NCBI RefSeq assembly: GCF_018991925.1
Contig: NW_024722158.1
Coordinates: 8,268,124 to 8,332,123, forward strand
Source of the DNA: Homarus americanus
Lineage: Eukaryota > Arthropoda > Malacostraca > Decapoda > Nephropidae
Length of the DNA: 64,000 nucleotides
Direction: 5' to 3'
In this document: positions 1 through 10,289 of the stretch, piece after piece
How positions within the stretch are numbered: position 1 is the stretch's first letter
Layout of the letters: each line of letters begins with the position of its first letter
The notes under the pieces: generated by a model
The model's input: only the letters and a program-made list of their open reading frames with translations
Told to the model about the DNA's origin: nothing
The model's database searches: none
Program-made: the position numbers and the translations under genes

Positions 1-1213
1 GTGCTATTCTTCCGGGCATTTAAGCTTTGGGCCGTTAAGGAATACACCATAACACAAAACAGACAGTGTCATGGCCACAGTTGAGTCCTGAGCTCGTGGA
101 TTGTGGGTACAGTACAATATTGTGCCCACACTGACACTTAACGCTCCATTATCAAAATTGAACAATATATTATCACACATTCTATGTTAAAGCTGAATTG
201 ACATAATAAGTGTATACAGTATTTAAGAATTAAATCATAAAAAAATATGCTCATTCTGGTACATGTTCAACAAGAAATATTTGTCAGTTATACTGTAAAG
301 CAATTTGAAGGACAACTACCTGTTTGCAATTATAAAACTGTAGAGACCAAAAGACAACTGTAATTTAAATCAATTAGGAAAACTCTTTACAAAGTTATAT
401 TAAATGTTCCAATATACTGTACTGACTTGTACCTTTGTTATGTGACATTCTTAACACTTTAAACAAATGGTAATGTCAAAAATTAGTAAATTCATTGACT
501 ATTCATTGAGCATTTAGTCTATAAATTTTAATATATCTACCTATTCATCATTAAACTGTTATTTCCTACAATGATAACAAGATTGCCACGGGCAATTTTC
601 CTCCCAATAAGAGGTCACTCTGTCCCTACACACACTACAGTAGTGTTAGAGAACTTACAGCTCTGCACTAAGACCTTGACAATGGAGGCAGTGTGGTGAC
701 CCCAGACAATATGGTATTGCCTCAGTCTGACCATGGAGAAACTTGCAAATGATTCACCAGCTATATGCATCACCTACAAGACATACTTGCTTAGATCGTG
801 GGGTGTAACTTGTACATACATGTGATCAAACTGTTAACATTTGGGTCTGCCCATTACATTGTAAAACAATGTACCTTACTTACATTCATAAAACAGCCAC
901 TTGCTTCTTGGATAAAGTTTAACAATTATCACAAGAGTTTTTCTACAAATAAAGTACAACAAAGTTTACCCTTTCCTATGGCTTTACTATTTCCTCCTAT
1001 AAAACTGAGGCAATAACTTTTCCCTGAGAATACATAAACTAATTTACTCACCTCCAGTACAATACTAAGGCCACCATGCAACAACTATGCTATTTCCTAC
1101 CTTCAATAGGTACATGAACACCAAATTACAATTTCATCACAGAACAGACTACCATCACTGTCACATTAGTCTTCTTGATTGCACTAGAAGTCACTAGTGC
1201 AGGGCTGCTAGCA
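1..1213. other. 3' UTR / downstream flank of the CRAL-TRIO gene
   Basis: AT-rich sequence with no credible ORF or recognised repeat. No canonical AATAAA on the minus strand was found by eye. An ATTAAA occurs at 532-527, about 680 nt past the stop, so the transcript end is undetermined. Confidence 0.4.
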
Positions 1214-1335
1214 CTAGTCTATGCACATTCTCCTGTAGTAGCTACCGATCAAACTGCCCATGTCTGTAACTGCTTCCATCATGGTTCCCTGCCTTGGAGG
1301 TTCCTCACACGCCTCAAAACCATAGATGAAATGTT
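1214..1335 (-). CDS. CRAL-TRIO gene exon 8 (C-terminal tail and stop)
   Basis: 122 nt of CDS; acceptor TTGTACATTTACAG at 1336. It codes HFIYGFEACEEPPRQGTMME then AVTDMGSLIGSYYRRMCID and TAG (1216-1214). Assignment rests on three things: exact frame match with exon 7, a strong acceptor, and an open frame ending in a family-like short tail. The tail itself is not conserved enough to be diagnostic. The 3' UTR continues leftward. The only polyadenylation-like signal I see on this strand is an ATTAAA at 532-527, which is weak. Confidence 0.75.
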
Positions 1336-2039
1336 CTGTAAATGTACAACAATTATCAGGAAAAGCAATAAATTTAAAATGAAAAAAATAAATAAATGAA
1401 TTGTAATCATTTGGACAATGGTTGTACTGTATGGTAGTAAAGGAAACATAGCTGCCTCTCTGACCCTGTGTTTCCTTTGCTGTCATACAATCAAACATTT
1501 TAATTTATATTTTAATATGAAAGCTTAAACACACTGCCAAAAGATGTCAACAATTCCAAACATATGGCACGAACTCCAAAGCAACATGCAAAACTGTTTG
1601 GCAAATCTTCCAAGCCTGGTACTGAAATGGACAGAGATGTTAAATGAATAAAATGTTTAATATGATGCAGCATGCTCCACTCTACACAGAAAATAACATG
1701 GTGGATTTTTTTTAATGATACCATGTCCAGCAAACTAGTATTGATGGACATGTATCAATAAATCAGTCACCTTGTCTCAACAGTTGTAGTGAACAATACG
1801 TAACAAGTGCTTCCGAAGATGTGATATTCCAGCAGACATTTTCAAAGTAATTATTTTCTTCACAGGCTCTGTGCATCCATATGGACGAAGTTCTGCATGG
1901 AAACAGTATTAAAAAAAATATATATACCTGTACATATAAAGAAATGCATCAAGGCATCACAAGGTACTTAAAATAAGTCTTTATGGACAATATCCTGCAC
2001 GGAGTCGTCATCTGTAAATTAAGAAGCGTTAAATAAATA
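1336..2039. other. Intron 7, right of exon 8: no recognised feature
   Basis: Intronic AT-rich DNA between the exon 8 acceptor and a MITE. Short ORFs here have no family resemblance. Confidence 0.5.
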
Positions 2040-2818
2040 CAGTGATCCCTCGGTTAACGAATTACCTTCCATAGGAATCTTGAATTCGGTTAACGAAATT
2101 CTTATGAAATCATGTCAACCTGTTTTCGCTTGCTCACCAGCTGGAATATTAGTCTGCCAATACAGTAGTCGGTTCTAGGGCTTAAATTCGTTCCCATTTG
2201 AGTAAATATCAAGAAGGTTGTATTATTCAATAATTTTCCAAGTTTAATATTAAATTTTTTAGTCATTTTAACAATTATTTAACATAATTGCAGTACAGGA
2301 AACTAGTTTTTGGTGCGCCAATCAGCCATTTGACTCACCAAGGCTTCAGTTTGTATCTCTGGTCAGTGGAGGTAACTTCTTGCTTGTGCCTCTCTTGAAC
2401 ATAAACTATTTTTACGTTTTTACAGTACAATTATCGGTCATTCTGAAATTTATTTAACATATTAACAATATATATAGTGCAGTGCAGATTTAAAGAAAAT
2501 AATCTTGAATTACATCTTGTGAACTTAAAATTTTATGGGTGAAATGACGGCATGAAGCATTGGGTGATTTCTCTTCCACCCCTACTTCCTTCTCTTCTCC
2601 CTTCTCCTCCACCCCCACTTCTAATTTCCATCATCATCATCATCAACCTGGAGCCTTCTACATACACACCTCAAAGTAAGTGTACTTTACTGCATTATTT
2701 TTTTTACTTTATGTAATTTTCAGTGAGCTGGAACCAATTACCCAAAATCCCATTGAAACAATGGTTTCGGTTAACGAACGACCTTCTGGAACAAATTGTG
2801 TTCGTTAACCGAGGGACC
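2040..2818. mobile_element. TA-flanked MITE, family B copy 1
   Basis: The left end CAGTGATCCCTCGGTTAACG, preceded by TA, is matched by an inverted right end ending TTCGTTAACCGAGGGACC then TA. The right terminus has lost a few bases compared with copy 2. The interior is non-coding, including a CT-rich tract (CCACCCC...TTCTC) and a CATCATCAT run, and is collinear with the copy at 13487-14319. TA duplication and CAGT...CCCTCG termini are typical of pogo/Tigger-type elements. The assignment is by termini only. Confidence 0.8.
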
Positions 2819-3639
2819 TAAGAAAGTTTACAATTCAGTGATACTGGTAAAACTCAAAACCTGTGATATTTCACACAAATGGCTCCACATAAAAATGTTT
2901 TTATCAGAGAACATATTTTTTCTTAATTTTAACAGTGATAAACCAGAGGAGGTACAAAATATCTACATTCCAGCTAAGCTTACTTAATACACAATGAATG
3001 AGATACTTTGTATATGTATTTGGTTTTGTGATAAGATTTTTAAAAAGTGTTGAAATATGTGAGGCATGAAGGATGTGAATAAATGGTAAGGTTTGACAAA
3101 CAGGAGTATGTGAGGCAAGATGTGTTGCTACTGGGGTTGATGAAAAGGATTCTATTAGCTCAATGACCATGAAAATAACTGAAAAAATCTTATTAATAAG
3201 CAATTTGCTAGAACAAGATGTGAACCAAAGCAACAAAAAGATATAAGACATCCCCAGTAAGGGAGTTTCATTCACAATCAATAATGAATACAAAACAACA
3301 GTATAATAAAATTGGTACATTTATACTGTACCACTTATTTTTTAAGTGAGAATATGAAGAACACTAGACAAGATGCATCAGACCAAAGCAAAGTGTGTGA
3401 CAGACCAAAGCAAAGTGAGTGACAGTCAAACCAGAACAACAGATCTGGAGAACCTACTTTATCACTTCCTCTTGTGACAGTTTATGGTCAGTGACATGGA
3501 TAAGTGCAAGAATTTTCATAAATCCACCAATATCATGAAATTAACCGAGATGGTAGATAGAAGTTTGGTGATTTTATGCTAATTCTGAAGGAAGTCAGAT
3601 AACATCTTCCAATTTAATCTGACAACATTAAATACCAAA
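2819..3639. other. Intron 7 sequence without recognised genes
   Basis: AT-rich intronic DNA. A short tandem duplication (GACCAAAGCAAAGTG, twice) occurs around 3380-3425. No coding signal. Confidence 0.5.
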
Positions 3640-4050
3640 GCCAACTCTGATATAATTGGAGGTGGTGCAATATAATGTACTCCAAGCCATTAGTACTTTT
3701 ACATGTACAAACTGGGCACTACTCAGTTGAGTGTACATACCTGGAGCTGGCAGATGCCAGCCCCACAAAGGGTCATAGCCCAAGGTTGAAGCCGCAAGTT
3801 CAGAAAACTGTGAGGGCGAACTTCTTTGGAGTGAGAGTTGTGAACTCTTGGAACAACCTCCCAGAGTGTTGTGACGGCACCTTGTGTGAGCTATTTCAAG
3901 ACCAAACTTGACCAGCACTGGAGCAGGTTCAGATACATTCAGGAGCCAGAGCATGCCTGGTACTTGCCAACAGTGCATAACAGAGACGTGACTGATCGCC
4001 CAAGTGGCTAATGAGACGATCAGTGGCGAAGAGGATAAAAGTAAAAAGTA
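3640..4050 (+). mobile_element. LINE 3' end remnant (C-terminal coding tail plus 3' UTR)
   Basis: The plus strand reads FFGVRVVNSWNNLPE near 3820-3870, and in another frame FKTKLDQHWSRFRYIQEPEH near 3893-3950. This is the end of a non-LTR retrotransposon ORF2, broken by a frameshift. It is followed by a tail ending in GTGGCGAAGAGGATAAAAG. The same tail recurs at 15370-15634 and, inverted, at 45766-46060, so it is one repeat family. Confidence 0.75.
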
Positions 4051-4297
4051 ATGACCTTTCTCTCAGAAATCCAGAGAAGTTCACCAAGACCAATTCTTTA
4101 GATGTAGCTCTTTAATTCTGCTAAAAAAAAAAAACAAAAAAAAAACACCTGATCCCTGTTGTTGACACTCCATCTCAAATACTGTACAGTAACTATAAAA
4201 AACTGACGTGTTCTTACATATCTTTGCTTCCTTATAGACAATTAGGTAGTAGCTACAAGATAAAACATTTATTCAGAAATTTGGTATTGACAAGTAC

Positions 4298-4442
4298 CTT
4301 TAAAGTAATCCTCGTGTTTTTTCAAGTTTTCTAAAAGGAAGGTATTATCCAAAGGACCCTGAGTACCTCCCAGCTCTTCTGGTAATTCCTCAGCTTGAAT
4401 GTGTTGGTGAAGAGACTCCAAATCTTCTCCATGGAAATGTAA
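4298..4442 (-). CDS. CRAL-TRIO gene exon 7 (C-terminal end of lipid-binding domain)
   Basis: 145 nt; acceptor TTTTTCCAACAG, donor GTACTTG, phase 0 in and phase 1 out. It codes LHFHGEDLESLHQHIQAEEL then PEELGGTQGPLDN and KKHEDYFK. The HGxDxxxLHQHI and LPEELGG motifs are the classic C-terminal end of CRAL-TRIO domains. The final split codon (G here, AA in exon 8) gives Glu. Confidence 0.95.
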
Positions 4443-4496
4443 CTGTTGGAAAAACAAATGATTAATTTATTATCTGATATTACTCATACTGTATTA

Positions 4497-4573
4497 CAGT
4501 AAACCCTCGATAACTTGACATGGATATGGTTTAGGAATGTATTAGTATAACTCGGGAAATGCCGAGATATATA
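4497..4573 (+). mobile_element. Truncated Tigger-like terminus
   Basis: CAGTAAACCCTCGATAACTT after TA, then an AT-rich stretch, interrupted immediately by the MITE at 4574. The matching right end was not located, so the extent is unknown. Confidence 0.45.
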
Positions 4574-4894
4574 CAGCTCCTCCCCGACTTACGACGGGGT
4601 TAGGGACTCAAATCCAGGTCGTAAGTCGAAATGGTCGTCAGTCGAAAATGCTTAAATAATACATAGAAAATTTAAAATGGGTGTCTCTTTTTCTTCTCGG
4701 CACCACAAAACTCTCACTTTTAAGCTTGCCAGCCATTTTAAAGTGAATTACAAACAAAAATTTTGTCAGTACACAGCGCAATCACTGACGTTGGGACTCG
4801 AAAATACGTAATTTGACAAAATTTTGGTACGACTGAGGTGGTCGTATGTCCGGGTGGTTGTAAGTCGAGTAGGTCATAAGTCCGGGAGTAGCTG
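4574..4894. mobile_element. TA-flanked MITE, family A copy 1
   Basis: Begins TA-CAGCTCCTCCCCGACTTACG and ends in a diverged complementary terminus (CCGGGAGTAGCTG-TA). The interior has a conserved core (CTTTTAAGCTTGCCAGCC) shared with the copies at 5456, 14778, 40699 and 47013. It has no coding capacity. Probably mobilised by a pogo/Tigger-type transposase; that is inference from TA target and termini. Confidence 0.85.
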
Positions 4895-5236
4895 TAAAAA
4901 TATCTGGGAAAATCTCAGCATATCTGGCCACCTGCATCACCTACCATGCCTCTATGTCACCTACCATGAATCTGAGTCTCCTACTATGATGCTTCATTCT
5001 TATCCTGGAGTGTTGGAAAGTGTTACCCTTTTACATTTAGTAATTACATGTACATTCGGTAAAAAAAAACTACCGTACAGGTGGGGTCCGATGATTTTCC
5101 AACTGAACATTCCCGTTGTCTCGCGAGGGTTGGTAGGCCTGAATGTGAGACATTTCGTACTTAATTTGGTAGGTCGAAATTAGCTATTTTATTAACAATA
5201 TTGAATTTGTTACATTATGACTGGAGAATGTCAGTA
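4895..5236. other. Intron 6 sequence between MITEs
   Basis: No recognised gene. It may contain the interior of the truncated Tigger-like element starting at 4497. The short open frame here is not family-like. Confidence 0.4.
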
Positions 5237-5455
5237 CAGTGGTCCCTCGATTAACGAACACAATTGGTTCCAGAGTCGTTTGTTAACCATTTTTTTTTAT
5301 AATCTATTATTTCAATGGGATAATTGGGTAATTGATTCAATTGGATAATTGGTTCCAACTCACAGAAAAAGTACATACAAAGTAAAGCCAAAAACCCATG
5401 AAGTCAGAAACACTCCTAAAATTCCCTTAAATTGCCCTTTTATCACAATACAGTA
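5237..5455 (+). mobile_element. Family B MITE, truncated left part
   Basis: TA then CAGTGGTCCCTCGATTAACG matches the family B termini at 2040 and 13487. The sequence then diverges through an imperfect ATTGGATAATTGG duplication and is lost at the family A MITE at 5456. No right end was found. Confidence 0.5.
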
Positions 5456-5612
5456 CAGCTACTCCCCGACTTAAGACCTACTTGACTTACGACCACCTGG
5501 ACATACGACCACCTCAGTCGTACCAAAATTTCCTCAAATTCCGTATTTTCGAGTCCCAATGTCAGTGATTGCGCAGTGTACTAACAAAATTTTCGTTTGT
5601 AATTCACTTTAA

Positions 5613-7374
5613 CCCATTAATGCCCAAAAATTTTTTCTTTAATTTATTACCAAAAATCTTTTTTTTTTATACAGGTATACTGTACAACTTTATTTGATAC
5701 TAAATAAAAAAAAAAAAAAAATTACAATATTTTAAGAAAAAAAATTCATTTTTAGTTTGGTCCTTTTTTTAGGACCATGGGCATATGGGGGGTACTTTTG
5801 TTCAAAAAACAGGTTTCTTAAAGTAGAATACTTGATTTCAAAAAGGAAAATAAAAATAAAAAAAAGCACTCTAAATACAGATTACTTCGAATGCCATTTG
5901 TTGAAACATTCACCCATATGAAGACCAACATCACATTTTACACATTGTTTTGAAACTTTTTTGCAAAAGGCACATTTTATTTGTTTCCCTCCCTCTGTTC
6001 TATCAAGAATATGTCCAGTAGTAGAAATTCTAATTTCTGGTATTACTTTTGAAGAAAATACCTTTGGCCGTCCAGAATTTTTGGGATCAGAATCTGAGGA
6101 TAACTGCAAATAAGCTTTTGTAACTGACCTCTTGAAATTTAGTAATGTCAAAGTATTTCCATTTGCAAAACAATATACAATCCAGGAATTAACCATTACA
6201 GTATCAAGGAAATTTGTGAATAGACTAAAGTACCACTTCTTAGATATAACAGAGATGTGATACCTTTGGATAAGCCAGTCTAAGTGGTCCACTCCTCCCA
6301 TATATTTGTTATACTGGGATATGAGAAATGGCTGAGGAACAAATATTTCCTTTCCATGGCTGGTTGACCATCTTTTAGCATTTCCAACAGGGGTGGCAGA
6401 CTGATGATTGCTTGCAATTGTGAAAACGCTGTTGTCATGCCATTTCAAAAAAAAGAGTTCTTCCTTTTCTTCACATTTGTAGTCATAGGATCCACGATTT
6501 TCCTTTTTCAGGGATTTGTCATCCTTCAGGGGACATCTCGATGTTCTGTTTGAACGTACTGTACCCGTGATTCTGATTCCTAGGGATTTCATTTGTACAA
6601 ATAGGTTATAACTTGAGAAAAAGTTATCAACATAAATTTCATGATCATTGGGGTTCTCTAGGTGATTGGTCATTGATAAAACCACTCTTGAACCTAGACT
6701 GTCAGCATACTTGGTATTGGAAGTAGGATTTTTTTGCTTTCCTTGATATAAATCCATTCCAAAACAATAGGCACTCGTGGCACAACATGGCACCCACTGC
6801 TTGAAACCAAATCTTATTGGCTTACCTCTTATAAATTGTTTTAGAGAGCTTCTTCCATAGTATCTTACTATCTGTTCATCTACTGTCTATACATAGAAAA
6901 TGTTTTCAGCATGAAAAAGTTTGCCTTGCAAACCGTTTTCTCTTTTATGCAACATCCATAGAAAATGGAAAAAATGGAGTCCTAGTGACCATGGTCCTTA
7001 TTTTAGGACCAAACTTTTAGAGCATGCTATATTTGAGCAAAATTACTTTCAAAGATTTTCTTGACTTTATAGGAGAGTTAGAACATTCATTTATACTATA
7101 TACAAATATGGGTTGGATATAAGTACTACTTACCAAAAAACTTTTTGATTGAATAATAGATGAAACTGAGTGTATCCTTTCCCTCAAGATTTTCACACTG
7201 TACTGAAAACTGAGACATCAGTGTTGCCAATATACATCAGACAGTAGGTGTAATATTTGAAAGACACTCCAGTCTTGATGACTAACTAAAGATATCTCAG
7301 AAAAATACAGGTGTTGCAGAAATATGATGAATTATCCTTCTGGTCCTAAAAAAAGGACCATGGGTGCTAATGGG
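5613..7374 (-). mobile_element. piggyBac-like DNA transposon, internally deleted
   Basis: The 1762-bp element is flanked by TTAA duplications. Its ends, CCCATTAATGCCC and the complement of GGGTGCTAATGGG, form a 13-bp imperfect terminal repeat. Next to each end lies a shared subterminal inverted motif, AAAAAGGACCATGGG or close. The length is shorter than a complete piggyBac (about 2.4 kb). The transposase is on the minus strand and lacks its N-terminal part. Confidence 0.92.
5882..6886 (-). pseudogene. piggyBac transposase, N-terminally truncated (DDE_Tnp_1_7)
   Basis: An open frame of about 334 codons runs from 6886 to 5882. A TAG at 6889-6887 lies directly before the first catalytic motif, and the first Met inside is at 6793. 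Visible motifs in order: VDEQIVRYYGRSSLKQFIRG (first catalytic Asp), YVDNFFSSYNLF (second Asp), NKYMGGVDHLD (third Asp of the DDD triad), then a C-terminal cysteine-rich zinc-binding tail (CAFCKKVSKQC, CVKCDVGLHMGEC). The DNA-binding N-terminal ~100-200 residues expected for the family are absent; 6890-7370 does not encode them. Hence probably inactive, although the RNase-H-like core is intact. Confidence 0.88.
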
Positions 7375-7620
7375 TTAAAATGGCTGGCAAGCTTAAAAGT
7401 GAGTTTTGTGGTGCTGAGAGGAAAAAGAGACACCCATTTTAGGTTTTCTATGTATTATTTAAGTATTTTCGACTTACGACCTGGATTTGGGTCCCTAACC
7501 CCGTCGTAAGTCGGGGAGGAGCTGTATATATACATACATATACACTAGAACTATTAAATCACTACTTTAATGTGATACAGGTGATTAATTTTTATCTCGT
7601 GCAAAATATATGACGTTTAT

Positions 7621-8010
7621 ATTCAAATTATTTGCTGTCTTGCAAGGATTCCAGCAATGCAAATTATATTCTCCTAACTTTAGTTTTATATTATATAAGA
7701 TAAAAACTTTAAGCCTAAAACCCTGGCTGGGCAGATGGGGGAGGTGAGGTGATATGTTTGACAGTTGGCGCCGAAGGTCTAATGTGTGTTTATTTGTCAG
7801 TCTTTAAGAGTGACTAAGTTTTTCTCTTAGATTCAAATTATTCACCGTCTTTCAAGGATTCCAACAATGCAAATTATATTCTCCTAACTTTAGTCTGTGA
7901 TATTATATAAGATAAAAACTTAAAAGCCTAAAACCACCAAACCCTGACTGGAAGGGGAGGAGGGAGGAAGGGGAGGTGGCATTGACAGTTGGCACTGAAG
8001 GTCTAGTGAA
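7621..8010. repeat. Two-copy tandem duplication, ~210-bp period
   Basis: Unit 1 starts at 7621 and unit 2 at 7831. Both run from ATTCAAATTATT through AATTATATTCTCCTAACTTT to a G-rich segment and TTGACAGTTGGC. Non-coding, intron 6. Confidence 0.85.
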
Positions 8011-10289
8011 GTATTTATTTGTTTATTTATGTATTCTATTTGTGTATTTGAGAATCAAATGAATAAAGTAAGGGTGTAATGGCTCTTGGTTCATAAACAG
8101 AAGAATTATATAAATGGGTTAATTACATTTGATTTATATACTGATTCAACCCCTGTAACTTTCTACTAGCTATGAGGTGACATGTTCAGTGCACGTGATA
8201 GGGTGTGCCCACGGGAAGTCGCGTCATATTATGCCGAGTTAAGGCATTTGTAGCCGGCTCTCTGGCCACCCAAAGCGGGCAGTAGGTTTGTTAGCACTCA
8301 CGAGAGGAAGGCGTTATTTGAGAGACGTTGTGGATGGCTCCATCTTCCCTCGAGGGAGGACGACGTGCCTATTCCGTTCTCCCTCAATGGGTCACTACTC
8401 ATAGAAGTTCCACTCATAATCTCACATCGAAAGGACCTGATTAAACGGTCTATTTACATAGCCTCCGTCCTTCTCTTAACGTCCATAGAGAGTGAGATGA
8501 ACTTACGGTTGATCTACATCAGGAATTGTATCAACAGCAGTGGTTACGGATACTAAGTTCCGGTTTGAATACACATTCTACATAACAAGTCATCAGCTTC
8601 CGAAACAAAGAAAAAGTGACATGTTACATAAAAGTTCCAAGTGTAGTGATATATCCCGTAGTGAGACAATTATAGTTGAGTGACTCATTCTGTTGCCCAA
8701 AGAAGGTGCAGAATTATTCCCAATAACCGATTCTGAGTTATGGATGACTTTCTGTCTTATGGAAAGTTGGCAACACCCCTGTCTGGCAACAAGCAGTGGC
8801 ATAAAGAACTTCCGTAGTCAGCACTGGGCATTCTGAGTACCGGCGTACAGTGTTGCCACAAACCTACAAGTTTCAAGGTTTGGCAGCACAGGACCTTTCA
8901 CCAGCAGTCATCAATTCAAGTGGAAGTGGATTCGACTGTCGCCATCTTGGAGCTCTTGGTTGCTAAGCAACAAAGAGGAGACTGCAGTACCCACCCACAC
9001 ACACACACCTTGACCTTGGGCGGACCAAATGTGAGGAGACCAGCTGGACGGATCGCGTTTTCTATGAAGACATCCGACTAAGTCGATAGGTATTTAGTGT
9101 TCATTAAATATATACACACATTTACATATTTGACGAAATATCTTCACATTGATAGGACATCGTGTAAGTTCTATAAATTTTTATAAGTGCCTTACTTGTT
9201 TTAATATATACTGACGTAATATAACTTCCAGTACAGTATTTATTTCTTACCTGTTCAGTTATTGATACTTTAATTATTTTAACTATAATTTTTATAAATT
9301 TCTTGTAAATGGATGGACAAGGTTATTTCTTTGGTTTGTATCTAAATAATTTTTCAAACCTAAGACATAGAAAATGTGGACATTTTCTTTTGATCCCAGG
9401 GAGGATAATAATGTTCCTAATTTTCAAACTGCATATTTTAATGATGTCATAAACACATCTTCTCAAACTAAAAATATGATAGTTCTACAGTAAAGTATCA
9501 CAGACTAAATTTTCAGCCATGCCGTGTAGAACTCTTCACAACTCAGTACCATTGCTCTCTGCAAATATGAATGTTTCGTTGAAAGAGTCTAAAGCACCAC
9601 ACACTCATTCATCTAGCGTGATTACAGTAGCAAAAGTTGTACATTACTAAGAAGGTGCGTTCTTAAACACGAAGTAGGCAAAGATTATTTCTGCCATGTT
9701 ATTCCGTGATTTGCTTACCCAAGTTAACGATTTCCACTATTGTGTTGATATTGGCAGTAATGTAATGTAATGCAGACGGGGGTGGGGGTTATCAAGTCAG
9801 GTGTTACAGGGGTGGGGAGGGGTGTCAGAAGAAGTGTTATGTAACAGTGAAATATAAAATAAAGCCTAAATAATACAGATGTAATCTTTGAAAGTCTTTA
9901 ATACTAAAAGTGTACTAAGAATTACAAAGAAAATATATGTACTCAGGTCTTTCTATACCTTGTCAAATGCATCACATTCTATTTTTCCAAATAAAGGTGA
10001 AAGCAAGTAATGCAACTTTAATAATTAACACAAATATATTTTAAGTAATATATTCCTGATACAGTATATTGCTTGCATGTCAAAAAAACAATATATTTCT
10101 GAAAACTCGGTTCTCGGTCTAAATATTTAAGTGTCCAGGGGTGGTTCATGTGTGTTGTCCCAGATTTAACATTCTTCCTGCCACACTGGTTCTCTACTTT
10201 GCACAGTCATGAATGATGTTCCTTTGTTAGTCCTGATCTCAGTTGGCATTTCAAGTCCCCCAGTATCCAATTCTTCCTCCATGTGCCAC
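8011..10289. other. Intron 6 sequence without recognised genes
   Basis: About 2.3 kb. The part 8170-9060 is less AT-rich than its surroundings and could be an unrecognised repeat (possibly LTR-like), but I found no duplicate of it in the window. 9100-10289 is AT-rich with a short G-rich run at 9780-9825. No credible coding. Confidence 0.4.

Larger units (their letters stand above)
5456..7524. mobile_element. Family A MITE copy 2, split by a piggyBac insertion
   Basis: The left part 5456-5612 and right part 7379-7524 together reconstitute a ~300-bp family A MITE (CAGCTACTCCCCGACTT... left end, GTCGGGGAGGAGCTG right end, TA on both sides). The break lies exactly at a TTAA in the MITE core, duplicated at 5609-5612 and 7375-7378 around the piggyBac element. 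Confidence 0.9.

Noticed and set aside
1175..1399. Plus-strand ORF over exon 8
   Set aside because: Antisense shadow of the minus-strand terminal exon.
8150..9060. Possible LTR or other mobile element with higher GC content
   Set aside because: No terminal repeat, target duplication or second copy visible in the window.
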